Shown here: one piece after another, positions 37,024-46,235 of the stretch
Position numbering within the stretch: the first letter of the stretch is position 1
Layout: every line of letters begins with the position of its first letter
Source: JAXGMV01 sp040772085
GTDB taxonomy: Bacteria; Chloroflexota; Anaerolineae; Anaerolineales; Anaerolineaceae
DNA: 64,000 nucleotides
Reading direction: 5' to 3'
NCBI GenBank assembly: GCA_040772085.1
Contig: JAXGYU010000001.1
Coordinates: 62,001-126,000 of the forward strand
Position numbers and translations under genes: made by a program
The notes under the pieces: model-generated
Database searches by the model: none
Seen by the model: the letters and a program-made list of their open reading frames with translations, nothing else
Told to the model about the DNA's origin: nothing

Positions 37024-38628
37024 ATGACTAAAAATTCGGCAAGATTTGCTATTGCCGCGCTTGCGTGCGGCATTTTGTTCAACTATCTGTTCTTTGTCAG
37101 GAGCGTCGGAATTTCGTTCCCGCTCTTCATGATCTTCCTGGCGGTCCTGCTGATCGCGCTTACTGTCGTCCATAAGGAGCGGCTGCCGCTGCCTAACATC
37201 ATCCTGATCGTCGCATCGTTGCTGCTGGCGCTGTTCGTCGCCATCCGTGATGAGCCTTTCGGCCGGTTCGGCGCGGGCGTTGCCAGCGTGGCATTGATGT
37301 GGCTCGCTTCTGTCACCTTATGGAACGCCAACTGGCGCTATTTCCGCTTTCTGGATTATGCCAAAACGGCATTCCATTATTTCTTGAAATCACTTACCCA
37401 CGCGTTGGGCTATCTCTTCCCGCAAAAAAATCAGACGGATGATGCCATGCCAGTTCAGACAGCCGGCAAGAATACGCTCTCTGTCCTGCGCGGTTTGCTG
37501 CTGGCGCTGCCAATCGTTTTCATCCTGGCCATGCTGCTCTCCTCCGCTGATCCGGTGTTTGAAGAGAAATTGCGCACGGTGTTTGACATCAACCGCTCGG
37601 GCGAATATGTCGGACGGCTGATCATGATCGCCATCATCAGCTTTATCGCGCTGGGGACGCTGCTATTCATCAATGAGTCGGAGAAGACCAACGAGCAGCC
37701 GGACCCGACCAGGAAATGGTTCAAACCAATCCTGGGCTGGATCGAGTCCAGCATTATCCTGGGGGGCGTGGTGCTGCTGTTCGCGGTTTTTGTCGTCATC
37801 CAGTTTCAGTACTTTTTTGGCGGCAACGCGAACATCCACATCAATGGCTATACCTACGCGGAATACGCCCGGCGCGGTTTCAGTGAGATGATCATTGTCT
37901 CTTTCCTTGTGCTGGCGCTATACATGGCACTCAGCAACGTCTCCAGACAGGATACTGACTGGCAGCGAACCTTGTTCAAAGTGCTGAGTGTGCTGATGAA
38001 TGGGCTGGTGCTGGTTATTTTGTACTCTGCTTTCCTGCGCATGAATCTTTATCAGGACGCCTACGGGTTTTCGCGCGCCCGCATGCACGTCTACGCCGCC
38101 ATCTTCTGGCTGGCAGTGCTGCTGTTGACGACAATTGTGCTCGAGTTGAGCAGCAAGCGCCACCGCTTCCCGGTGCTGTTCCTGATCACACTGATTGGAC
38201 TGGCGTTCACGCTGGTCGTGCCGAATATCGATGGTTATGTGGTGCGTATGAACGTTGACCGCGAAATCCGCCAGGTAGAGAAGACGGACAGCCTGTCGCG
38301 GGAGGGCGGGTGGTTTGACGCGAATTATCTGCGCCTGCTCTCATGGGACGCCGTGCCCGCTATCTACACCAGCTATCAGCGGCAGGACATCAGCAAGGAG
38401 CTGAAGCTCTCACTGCAGCATGAACTTGCCTGCCGCACACAGGAAATGAAAGAATTGCCCCCGCAACGCTGGCAGGAGACGCATCTGGGACGGGAAGCAG
38501 CCTACAAGCTGCTGCGCGCGCATGAAGCCCAGTGGAGCGGCTATGAATTTACACGGACCGATTTCAACGACTTCAGCTTCAAATATGGGGATATACGCGG
38601 CAGTTGCGCGCCGGATATTCTGGATTGA
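37024..38628 (+). CDS. DUF4173 (DUF4153-like) multi-pass membrane protein
   Basis: 534 residues with about 12 hydrophobic helices up to residue 405, then a soluble C-terminal domain of about 125 residues. The segment NANIHINGYTYAEYARRGF and the following EMIIVSFLVLALYMAL are the hallmark of DUF4173 proteins. No biochemical function is established for the family. Located 12 bp after the 46-residue membrane protein, probably co-transcribed with it and fmdB. Confidence 0.85.
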   Translation: MTKNSARFAIAALACGILFNYLFFVRSVGISFPLFMIFLAVLLIALTVVHKERLPLPNIILIVASLLLALFVAIRDEPFGRFGAGVASVALMWLASVTLWNANWRYFRFLDYAKTAFHYFLKSLTHALGYLFPQKNQTDDAMPVQTAGKNTLSVLRGLLLALPIVFILAMLLSSADPVFEEKLRTVFDINRSGEYVGRLIMIAIISFIALGTLLFINESEKTNEQPDPTRKWFKPILGWIESSIILGGVVLLFAVFVVIQFQYFFGGNANIHINGYTYAEYARRGFSEMIIVSFLVLALYMALSNVSRQDTDWQRTLFKVLSVLMNGLVLVILYSAFLRMNLYQDAYGFSRARMHVYAAIFWLAVLLLTTIVLELSSKRHRFPVLFLITLIGLAFTLVVPNIDGYVVRMNVDREIRQVEKTDSLSREGGWFDANYLRLLSWDAVPAIYTSYQRQDISKELKLSLQHELACRTQEMKELPPQRWQETHLGREAAYKLLRAHEAQWSGYEFTRTDFNDFSFKYGDIRGSCAPDILD

Positions 38629-38640
38629 AGATAGTTTAGT

Positions 38641-39324
38641 CTAGAACCTCAGCACAGTCGGCAGCTCTGCCACGCTCTCGATAACCAGCGCCGCACCGGC
38701 GGTGTGCAGCTCATGCGCGTAGCCGAAGCCGCTTAGTACGCCGATGCTCTGACAGCCGGCAGCCCGCGCCGCCAGGATATCGAAAATGGTATCGCCAACC
38801 ATCAGCAGCTCTTCAGGCCTGACCTGCAGCCGTTCCGCGGCATGCAGCAGCGGCTGCGGATGCGGCTTCGCCAGCGCGGTTGTCTGCGATGTGACGACCA
38901 CTTCGAAGTACCTTGCGATCTCAAACTGATCCAGGAAAGCCAGCGTGCTATCATTGCCGCGCGATGAGACGACGGCCAGCGGAAATTGCGGTCGCAACTC
39001 GGCGAGCATGTCCCGCACGCCCGCGATGATGCTGAACTGCCAGCGTCTCGCGGTGTCGGTGCCGCTGGAGAACATGCCGGTCAGCCGCTCAAAATCGTCA
39101 TCGAGGTTCAATTTATCAAGCAGGTGATGCGCCTGATTGCCGGCAGCCATCAGCTTCATTGCCGCCGCTCTGGACGCGGTGATGATGGCAGCCTGCGGCA
39201 GGAACATGCCCAAGGGGGTCGAAAAGCGGGAGAGGATATCGACCCACTGATCATCGGTGTCACACAGCGTACCGTCCACATCGAAGCAGATGGCTTTTAT
39301 GCTGGTCGGGTCAAGTGCGCACAT
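38641..39324 (-). CDS. HAD-family phosphatase (phosphoglycolate phosphatase-like)
   Basis: 227 residues, HAD subfamily I with a helical cap. The nucleophile motif is CFDVDGTLCDTD (about 14-25), motif II is VVSSRGND, and motif III/IV are AKPHPQPLL and LMVGDTIFDILAARAAG. Relatives dephosphorylate phosphoglycolate, pyrophosphate or sugar phosphates. Three bases separate it from the stop of the C39 gene upstream (TAG-ACT-ATG), so the two are one operon. Confidence 0.88.
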   Translation of the reverse strand: MCALDPTSIKAICFDVDGTLCDTDDQWVDILSRFSTPLGMFLPQAAIITASRAAAMKLMAAGNQAHHLLDKLNLDDDFERLTGMFSSGTDTARRWQFSIIAGVRDMLAELRPQFPLAVVSSRGNDSTLAFLDQFEIARYFEVVVTSQTTALAKPHPQPLLHAAERLQVRPEELLMVGDTIFDILAARAAGCQSIGVLSGFGYAHELHTAGAALVIESVAELPTVLRF

Positions 39325-39327
39325 AGT

Positions 39328-40626
39328 CTAATTGTTCTTGACGAAATCCAGTCCGTAGATGGCGTCCTGGTAGTTTGCCCGGGCTTCGAGCGCCTTCTGG
39401 AAGGAAAAGATTGCCTCCCCCGACCGTCCGTCGCGATAAAGCGCCCAGCCGCGCCACATCAGCGCTTCTTCGGAATTTGGTGTCACCTTGAGCGCGTACT
39501 CCGTGATGCCCAGCAGGTCTTCGGTGCGACCGGTGTGGAAGTAAGCCAGAAAAGGCCCGAACTGATAGCGCAGCATGCGCTGGGGCAAGCCGATCTCTCG
39601 CGCTCGGTCATAGGCTGCCGCTGACGCGCTGTAATTTTTGAAGTAAATCTGATTGGTGCCGAGATTGAACCAGGCGAATGCATCGTTCGGATCGGCTTTG
39701 GTTTCAGCCAGCGCGGTTTCCATGGCAATCTGCCGGCTCTTCTCTTCATCCACCAGGTCACCCAGGATCGCCTGTACCGCCGCGTCCTTCTCCCACGGGT
39801 AGAGCAGTACGAAGACGCGGTTGAAGGTCTTCCAGCTTTTATCGAGGTCGGCATAGGAGACGATCTTGTTTGGGCCGGCGTAAGGATCCTGTACGATGAA
39901 CGACTTTGTGTTGTCATCATACGAGGTGACGACGCGGTAGTGACCGGACCACAGGTCATCGCCGTTCCAGTAGATCTGGTCCAGTTTGAAGGATTCCTCG
40001 ATCATGACCGGTACGCCGGCTGCGAGCAGCTCGCGCAGCATGTCGATATTGCCGCCGACGCGGTAATAGGCGTTCAGCCAGCCGACGTGGTTATAGACGT
40101 AGTACAGCAGCTCATCAATGTTAACGTTGCGATCTTCCTTGATAGGCTTGATGACATTCGAGATGCTGAACTGGTCGCCTTCCCAGCCGTAGTAGCGCAG
40201 GTACATTGAGAGGGCTACCGGACCGCAGCTATTCCAATCCTGCTTCTCATACGCGGGCGCCGGCAGATCCACCCGCGGAGGGATGGGCGTAGGGATGGCC
40301 GTAGGTTCTGCGGTGGGTGTTACGGTTGCTTCTGGCTGCGCCGTCTGCCCGGTTTCCGCGGTGCCCGTCGCTTCAGCCGTCAGCAGCGAATCAGCCTGCC
40401 CGGTTTGCTGGACGACCATCACCACCGGTGTCGGCATCTCGCCGATCGGGTTGACTGCCACACGAAGACCGGTTTTGGCGGCGTCAATGCGCCAGCCCAG
40501 GCGGTTCTTGATGGGAGGAAGCTGATAAACGAGGAGTGCGGCGATAACTGTAATGAGAATGCCAGCCGCGAATGGTTTGAAAAACGCCATCACGCTGGGA
40601 GAATGCTTTTGATTGTCAAGATTCAT
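39328..40626 (-). CDS. Membrane-anchored C39-like cysteine peptidase with TPR tail
   Basis: 432 residues: N-terminal membrane helix (about 17-35), a Thr/Pro/Ala linker (about 75-118), a papain-like C39_2 domain with Cys134 in WNSCGPVAL, His229 in SGHYRVVTSYDD and Asp247 in VQDPYAG, then TPR helices (about 300-430, AFAWFNLGTNQIYFKNYSAS in pieces). The catalytic set is complete. Exterior location is inferred. The helix plus TPR tail suggests a processing or tethering enzyme. A TAGAAT box lies eight bases before the ATG. Confidence 0.87.
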   Translation of the reverse strand: MNLDNQKHSPSVMAFFKPFAAGILITVIAALLVYQLPPIKNRLGWRIDAAKTGLRVAVNPIGEMPTPVVMVVQQTGQADSLLTAEATGTAETGQTAQPEATVTPTAEPTAIPTPIPPRVDLPAPAYEKQDWNSCGPVALSMYLRYYGWEGDQFSISNVIKPIKEDRNVNIDELLYYVYNHVGWLNAYYRVGGNIDMLRELLAAGVPVMIEESFKLDQIYWNGDDLWSGHYRVVTSYDDNTKSFIVQDPYAGPNKIVSYADLDKSWKTFNRVFVLLYPWEKDAAVQAILGDLVDEEKSRQIAMETALAETKADPNDAFAWFNLGTNQIYFKNYSASAAAYDRAREIGLPQRMLRYQFGPFLAYFHTGRTEDLLGITEYALKVTPNSEEALMWRGWALYRDGRSGEAIFSFQKALEARANYQDAIYGLDFVKNN

Positions 40627-40634
40627 ACGTCGTG

Positions 40635-40640
40635 ATTCTA
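40635..40640 (-). promoter_or_regulatory. -10 box of the C39-HAD operon
   Basis: TAGAAT on the minus strand with eight bases to the ATG at 40626. It is divergent from and close to the miaB promoter. Confidence 0.45.
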
Positions 40641-40675
40641 CTCCATGCGCCAGGTTACCCTGGTTGCCCTTGCAT

Positions 40676-40681
40676 TATAAT
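40676..40681 (+). promoter_or_regulatory. -10 box of miaB, predicted leaderless
   Basis: TATAAT followed by seven bases and ATG 40689. Confidence 0.55.
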
Positions 40682-40688
40682 GCACGCT

Positions 40689-42005
40689 ATGAAATACCAT
40701 ATCTGGACTGAAGGCTGTCAAATGAATGTTGCCGACTCCCAGCGGGTCGGCTCTGAACTGGAGCGCCTCGGGTACGAGCAAACCGCGAAACCCGAAGAAG
40801 CTGATGTGATTGTGCTCAATACCTGCGTCGTTCGTCAGAGCGCTGAGGACAAGGCGCTTGGGCGTCTGAGCTCGCTCAAGCCGTTGAAAAAGCATAACCC
40901 GGACCTGGTGATCAACGTCATGGGCTGTCTGATCGGCTATCGCGGTAATGAGATGTTTGCAAAAAAGTATCCGTTCGTCGATGTTTTTTCGCCCCCGTCT
41001 GACCCGGCGCCATTGGTGACTTATCTGACGAGCCGTTCACCAGTGGCAGTCACCACCGCGACGCTGGAAGGTCTGGACCGGCTTGACCAGGACTTATTGC
41101 TGCCACAATCGCAGGTCGGAGAACTGGTCTCGGCTTATGTGCCGGTGGTACTCGGCTGCTCTCATGCCTGCGCCTACTGCATCATCCCCTCCAAGCGCGG
41201 CATTGAAGAGAGCCGCGATCCTGAAGTGATAGTCGCCGAGGCGCAGTCGCTCGTCGCGCAAGGCGTTAAAGAGATTACGCTGCTGGGGCAGATCGTCGAT
41301 CGCTATGGCAAGGACAACCCGGCTTATCCCAGCCTTGCGAAATTGATGACCAGGCTGACGGCGATCGACGGCTTGCTGCGGCTGAGATTCCTCACCTCGC
41401 ACCCGAACTGGATGACCGATGAGCTGCTGGAAACTGTGGCATCCAACCCGAAGATCATGCCGCATATCGAAGTGCCGGCGCAGGCGGGTGATGATCAGGT
41501 GCTGGCTGCCATGCGCCGGGGCTACACCGCCGCCGAGTACACGGCGCTGATTGAGAAAATCCGCCGCATCATTCCAGACGCGTCGATCGGCACCGATATC
41601 ATCGTCGGCTTCCCGGGCGAGAGCGAGGCGCAGTTTGAAAATACCTTCAATATGCTCGCCGCGCTGCGCATGGATGTCGCGCATCTGGCGCGCTACTCAC
41701 CCCGGCCGGGTACGCTGAGTGCCTTGTCCATGCCTGACAACGTGACCGAAGATGACAAATGGCAGCGCTTCAGACGACTTGAGGAATTGCAGGAGACGAT
41801 CTCAACCGAAATTCTTGCCAAACATTTGGGTCAGACGGTTCCCGTTTTGTTTGAGGAGAAACGCAAGACGCGCTGGAAAGGCCGTACACCGCAAAACAAG
41901 CTGGTGTTTGTTGAGAGCGGCGATAACCTGATGGGGCAGGAGCTGCCTGTCAGGATCACCTGGACCGGCCCGTGGAGCATGATTGGCGAGCTGAGCCACG
42001 CCTGA
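40689..42005 (+). CDS. miaB: tRNA methylthiotransferase MiaB
   Basis: Radical-SAM enzyme adding a methylthio group to i6A37 of tRNA. From ATG 40689 the protein has 438 residues. C10, C46 and C80 hold the auxiliary cluster (TEGCQMN, NTCVV, MGCLIG). C157-x3-C161-x2-C164 (GCSHACAYC) binds the SAM cluster. A TRAM domain closes the protein (LFEEKRKTRWKGRTPQNK in pieces). Earlier in-frame ATG codons exist, but they overlap the TATAAT box and add a non-family N terminus. A MiaB relative (MtaB or RimO) is less likely because the spacing of the N-terminal cysteines fits MiaB. Confidence 0.93.
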   Translation: MKYHIWTEGCQMNVADSQRVGSELERLGYEQTAKPEEADVIVLNTCVVRQSAEDKALGRLSSLKPLKKHNPDLVINVMGCLIGYRGNEMFAKKYPFVDVFSPPSDPAPLVTYLTSRSPVAVTTATLEGLDRLDQDLLLPQSQVGELVSAYVPVVLGCSHACAYCIIPSKRGIEESRDPEVIVAEAQSLVAQGVKEITLLGQIVDRYGKDNPAYPSLAKLMTRLTAIDGLLRLRFLTSHPNWMTDELLETVASNPKIMPHIEVPAQAGDDQVLAAMRRGYTAAEYTALIEKIRRIIPDASIGTDIIVGFPGESEAQFENTFNMLAALRMDVAHLARYSPRPGTLSALSMPDNVTEDDKWQRFRRLEELQETISTEILAKHLGQTVPVLFEEKRKTRWKGRTPQNKLVFVESGDNLMGQELPVRITWTGPWSMIGELSHA

Positions 42006-42008
42006 CCT

Positions 42009-42710
42009 ATGAAAAAAGTATTGGTGCTGGGCGGTTTGCTCGTTGTTGCCGCGGTTATATTCATCGGGGTGTTTTTCTCATCGCCCATCCGCAGCATGGG
42101 ACGCAATGCCATGCTGGGCAAATGGTTCCTGAACCATGACAGCGCCTGGATGATGAAGGCGAACAGCCGCTGCGCGGATGCCCCGTTCGCGTTTCCGACA
42201 AATGGCTATGTGGGTTTCATCTGGGATGATTCCTTTCGGCCGGGTCACCGCCATCAGGGCATCGATGTCTTCGGCGGTCAGCCTTCCGGGGAGGAACCGG
42301 TTTATGCCGCTTATGACGGCTACCTGACCCGCCTGCCCGACTGGATATCGACCGTCATCATCCGTGTTCCTGACGACCCGCTTCAGCCAGGCAGACAGAT
42401 CTGGACCTACTATACCCACATGGCTTCTTCGTCAGGTGATTCCTTTATTGCCGCTGACTTTCCGCCAGGCACCTACGAGATGCCAGTCAAGGCTGGCGAT
42501 CTGCTCGGGTATCAGGGCAATTATTCCGGCACCCCTGGTAATCCAACCGGCATTCACCTCCATTTCTCGATCATCCGGTCTGATGATGACGGCAAATTTC
42601 TGAATGAGCTCGCAATCGCGAATACAGTCGATCCCAGCCCCTATTTCGGGTTGCGCCTGAACGCGGAGTCGAATAAAAACAGCGTTCCCCTTTGCGGGAT
42701 GGATGAATAG
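42009..42710 (+). CDS. M23-like metallopeptidase, membrane-anchored
   Basis: 233 residues: N-terminal helix (about 4-24), then a LytM-type fold with metal ligands visible in HRHQGIDVFGG (H-x3-D) and GIHLHFSI (H-x-H), plus GDLLGYQGNYSG between them. Such enzymes cut peptide bridges in cell-wall or exterior proteins. The domain is compact and slightly divergent, so activity is probable but not certain. Starts four bases after miaB on the same strand, which suggests co-transcription rather than shared function. Confidence 0.85.
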   Translation: MKKVLVLGGLLVVAAVIFIGVFFSSPIRSMGRNAMLGKWFLNHDSAWMMKANSRCADAPFAFPTNGYVGFIWDDSFRPGHRHQGIDVFGGQPSGEEPVYAAYDGYLTRLPDWISTVIIRVPDDPLQPGRQIWTYYTHMASSSGDSFIAADFPPGTYEMPVKAGDLLGYQGNYSGTPGNPTGIHLHFSIIRSDDDGKFLNELAIANTVDPSPYFGLRLNAESNKNSVPLCGMDE

Positions 42711-42757
42711 CAGGCGAGAAAATCAGACCTTTAGTAAAATAAATATTGGCGATTTTT

Positions 42758-43552
42758 ATGACCATATCGATACGTGATTACGCGAGCAGCATGGCAGATT
42801 TGGGCATACCAGCAGGCGTACCCCTGCTGGCTCACGTGTCTTTAAGCGCCATCGGAGAACCACTGCTGGACCCGCAGCCGCTGCTCAGCGCGCTCACCCA
42901 GACTTTTCCATCGCTGGTGATGCCAGCATACACCTTCAAAAGTGAAATCATGCCGCCAGAAAAACAGGACGGACTTTTCACCGAGCTGTTGAACCGCCAG
43001 TCCATCCCCTTCACACCCGAGCTGAGCGCTGACCGCGGCCTGGGCATCACCGCTGAAACCTTCCGCAGGCTGCCTGAGACCAAGCGCTCCCAGCATCCGC
43101 TGCTCTCCTTCAGCGCCATTGGCTGTGATGATTGTCTGGCTGTCCAGTCACCCGCGAACCCGTGGGGGGTAATTGAGAAATTGATTTTGAAGAATGGCTG
43201 GGTGCTGCTGCTTGGGTTCGATCAGACAGCCAACATCAGCTTGCATTATGCCGCCAAACTGGCTGGGCTGGCCCTGCCGACGCGCTACGCGGCTGCATCT
43301 GCCGGCATGCTCGCCTGTCCTGAAATGCCGGGCTGCTCCCGTGGTTTTCATAAAGCGGATGCTCAGCTCAGGGATATTCAGCAGGAGATTTATATCGGCA
43401 ACGCCACAGCCAAAGCCTACCCGATGCCGAAGATGATTAATATCCTCAAGGCATATTTGCAGGATCACCCAGAGGGGTTGAAGTGTGACCGGATCGCGTG
43501 TCGCTGGTGCAGGACAAATGAGAAAATTCTAGAGATTGCGGGGGACAAATGA
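42758..43552 (+). CDS. AAC(3)-family N-acetyltransferase-like protein
   Basis: Family recognised by LLAHVSLSAIGEP (substrate/CoA region), LVMPAYTFKSE, KRSQHPLLSFSAIG (the R-S-x-H-P-x-x-S-F motif) and LLLGFDQTANISLHYAA. Relatives transfer acetyl from acetyl-CoA to the 3-amino group of aminoglycosides, but many environmental members have other acceptors. 264 residues from ATG 42758; a TTG at 42746 would add four. There is no Shine-Dalgarno. It ends overlapping the histidine kinase start by four bases, an unusual pairing. Confidence 0.82.
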   Translation: MTISIRDYASSMADLGIPAGVPLLAHVSLSAIGEPLLDPQPLLSALTQTFPSLVMPAYTFKSEIMPPEKQDGLFTELLNRQSIPFTPELSADRGLGITAETFRRLPETKRSQHPLLSFSAIGCDDCLAVQSPANPWGVIEKLILKNGWVLLLGFDQTANISLHYAAKLAGLALPTRYAAASAGMLACPEMPGCSRGFHKADAQLRDIQQEIYIGNATAKAYPMPKMINILKAYLQDHPEGLKCDRIACRWCRTNEKILEIAGDK

Positions 43553-45165
43553 AAAAACCTGTTGAAACCAATTCATCCGGGCAGGACGCCCGATCATTCG
43601 AGCAGATCAACCGTGAGCTTTCAGCTTCGCTCGATTTACCCACCGTGCTGTCCTCGGTGCTGTTCCAGTCCATCAAACTGGTAGGTGCGGAACGTGGGAC
43701 TCTGATTATTATGGATGAAGGGGGCAGTCCGATTGACGCGGCTATCGTCTATTACCGGCAGCTCATTCCCCATACGATCGACCAGTTGAAAGACACGCTG
43801 CGAAAAGGTCTGGCGGGCTGGGTGTACAAGCATCAGGAGCCGGTATTGATTGAAGATACCAGCCAGGATGATCGCTGGCTGCAGCGGCCGGATGATTCCA
43901 TCACGCAGACCGGTCCGAAATCTGCCATCTGTGTGCCCATCAAGGCGCCGCGCGGGGAATTGGTTGGCATTCTGACGATCGTCCATTCTGAGCCGGGATT
44001 CCTGCATAAGGATCACCTGCAGTCATTGAACGCCATGGCAGACCATGCCGGCAACGCGATCTTTAATGCCCGCCTGTACAGCCATCTGGAGCACGCTCAG
44101 GTGCGGCTGCAAGGCTTGTTCGAATCCAGCCTCGACCCAATTGTGATTACCGATGCGGATGGTCATTTCATCGAGGCCAACAACCGCTTCCATATTCTCA
44201 CTTCTTTCGCGCCTGAGGCCCTGTCTGGCAAGTCGATTGAATTGTTCTACCCGGAGTTCGATGAGGAGTACCTGCGCCGCACCGAAAGCATCACCAGCGG
44301 TTTGATCAACGCCGGTGAGGCGAATCTGGTACTTAAATCTGGCAGCACCATGCCGGTTGAAGTGTATATCGAAAAAACACACTTCGAAGGCAAGGCTGTG
44401 CTGCAATGGCTCTTCCGCGACATCACCGCGCGCAAGGCGCTCTTGCAAATGCAGGAAGAGATGATCGCGATGGTCTATCATGACCTGAAGTCTCCCTTGT
44501 CAAACGTCATCTCCGCGCTGCAGATGATCGAATCAACGATGCAGGCAGAGGGGTGCGAGACCTCACGCGCGGTGCTGGATATTGCGACGCGTTCCACAAA
44601 CCGGATGGAGCGTCTGATCAACTCACTGTTAAACATTTACGAGCTCGAAGCGGGGCAGAAGATCACGACCCAGGTCAGGATTCCGCTGGAAACCGTGCTG
44701 CAGGACGCCGTCCAGGCAGTGCTGCCAGCTGCAGCCAATAAGCAGATTGAAATCAAATATAAGCTGCCCGTCGGTATCCCCGAATTGTTTATCGACCCGG
44801 ATATGATCACCCGTGTCCTGATCAACATCATTGAAAATTCCGTCCGGCTGACCAGTTCAGGCGGCACCATACGCTTGCATGTCGCGAAAGTGGGCGATTT
44901 TGTGCAGCTCGGGGTCAGCGATAATGGCAAAGGCTTCCCGGAAAGATTGGTTGGCAGGGTCTTTGATAAATTCGTCAAGGATGACAGCGGCGACAAGGGC
45001 AATGGTCTGGGGCTGGCTTTCTGCAAACTTGTCGTCGAGGCGCATGGCGGTGAGATCTCAGCCGAAAACAATCCGGAAGGCGGCGCGACCGTCAACATTC
45101 TCTTGCCGGTCTATCAGAATAATCATCACCAGGAAACCAGCAGCAATCTGGAGACCTGGAATTAA
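43549..45165 (+). CDS. Soluble GAF-PAS histidine kinase (orphan)
   Basis: 538 residues without membrane helices: GAF domain (about 20-180, VGAERGTLIIMDEG and GLAGWVYKHQEPV), PAS domain (about 185-300), HisKA with phospho-acceptor His311 in MVYHDLKSPLSN, and the ATPase domain with N box NIIENSVRL, DNGKGFP and GNGLGLAFCKLVVEAHGG. It should sense a cytoplasmic ligand and phosphorylate a response regulator that is not in this window. ATGA overlap couples it to the acetyltransferase gene. Confidence 0.93.
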   Translation: MKKPVETNSSGQDARSFEQINRELSASLDLPTVLSSVLFQSIKLVGAERGTLIIMDEGGSPIDAAIVYYRQLIPHTIDQLKDTLRKGLAGWVYKHQEPVLIEDTSQDDRWLQRPDDSITQTGPKSAICVPIKAPRGELVGILTIVHSEPGFLHKDHLQSLNAMADHAGNAIFNARLYSHLEHAQVRLQGLFESSLDPIVITDADGHFIEANNRFHILTSFAPEALSGKSIELFYPEFDEEYLRRTESITSGLINAGEANLVLKSGSTMPVEVYIEKTHFEGKAVLQWLFRDITARKALLQMQEEMIAMVYHDLKSPLSNVISALQMIESTMQAEGCETSRAVLDIATRSTNRMERLINSLLNIYELEAGQKITTQVRIPLETVLQDAVQAVLPAAANKQIEIKYKLPVGIPELFIDPDMITRVLINIIENSVRLTSSGGTIRLHVAKVGDFVQLGVSDNGKGFPERLVGRVFDKFVKDDSGDKGNGLGLAFCKLVVEAHGGEISAENNPEGGATVNILLPVYQNNHHQETSSNLETWN

Positions 45166-45191
45166 ACATACTTGAAAAGAGGAACAGGATA

Positions 45192-46235
45192 ATGCATGAC
45201 GAGTATCAGGCAGTTGTAGAAGCTACCAGGGGTGAGGTGGTTGAATCGGTTCATTTTGGCGCACTTACAATCGTGGATTCCGATGGAAAATTACTCGCCA
45301 GCTATGGCGACCCGATGGCGGTTTCCTGCCTGCGCTCAAGTTCAAAGCCGCTGCAGATTCTGCAGTTTGTGGAAGATGGCGGCGTCGAAAAGTATGGCAT
45401 TACTGAGAAGGAACTTTCAGTCATGTGCGCCTCCCATTCAGGCACTGATGACCATGCCGAGACCGTTGCTTCCATCCAGCGCAAGATCGGCGCGAGTGAA
45501 TCCGACTTGCTATGCGGCACGCATTATCCGATTGACAAGGCAACCACCGAACGCATGCGCAAGCTGGATCAGACGCCTACCCCGAACCAGCATAACTGTT
45601 CCGGCAAACACTCCGGCATGCTGGCTAACGCCAAGCTGCACGGTTTTGACATTCAGGAATATATCCGCGAAGATCATCCGCTGCAGAAGATGATTCTGAA
45701 AACCTTTGCCGAAATGTGCAGTGTAGAGGTTGATGAGGTCAAATTAGGCATTGATGGCTGTTCCGTGCCTGTGTTTGCCATCCCGATGTACAACACCGCG
45801 CTGGGCTTTGCCCGGCTGGCAAACCCGGAGCATCTGAGTGAGAAGCGGGCGATCGCCTGCAGGAAGATCACTCATGCCATGATGACCCATCCTTTCATGG
45901 TGGCTGGACCCAACCGGTTCGATACCGCCTTGATGGAAGCTGCCGGCGGCCGGATCTTTTGCAAGGGCGGGGCGGAAGGCTATCAGGGCATCGGTATTCT
46001 GCCGGGCACGCTGCCTGGTCAGGAAAAGGGGATTGGCATTTCGATCAAGATTTCTGATGGCGACAACGGCGGCAGAGCCAGACCCGTAATCGCGATGAAA
46101 CTCTTCCGCGAACTCGGCCTGGTGGACGACGCGTTCTATGCCAGCATGGCAGGCTATGACCGCCGTCCGATCTACAACTGGCGCCATTTCGAAGTGGGTG
46201 AATTGCGCCCGTGTTTTGAATTAAATTATGCCTAA
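45192..46235 (+). CDS. L-asparaginase, class 3 (Rhizobium etli ReAV type)
   Basis: Hydrolyses asparagine to aspartate and ammonia. 347 residues. The class is recognised by CLRSSSKPLQ (Ser49, Lys52), ASHSGTDDH (Ser81), HNCSGKHSGML (Cys136, Lys139) and IDGCSVPVF (Cys190). From memory of the R. etli enzyme, these correspond to its catalytic Ser-Lys pairs and its Cys-Lys-Cys metal site, shifted by one residue. This is unrelated to the L-asparaginase I/II fold of E. coli. GAGGA precedes the start. The last eight bases overlap the endonuclease III gene. Confidence 0.9.
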   Translation: MHDEYQAVVEATRGEVVESVHFGALTIVDSDGKLLASYGDPMAVSCLRSSSKPLQILQFVEDGGVEKYGITEKELSVMCASHSGTDDHAETVASIQRKIGASESDLLCGTHYPIDKATTERMRKLDQTPTPNQHNCSGKHSGMLANAKLHGFDIQEYIREDHPLQKMILKTFAEMCSVEVDEVKLGIDGCSVPVFAIPMYNTALGFARLANPEHLSEKRAIACRKITHAMMTHPFMVAGPNRFDTALMEAAGGRIFCKGGAEGYQGIGILPGTLPGQEKGIGISIKISDGDNGGRARPVIAMKLFRELGLVDDAFYASMAGYDRRPIYNWRHFEVGELRPCFELNYA

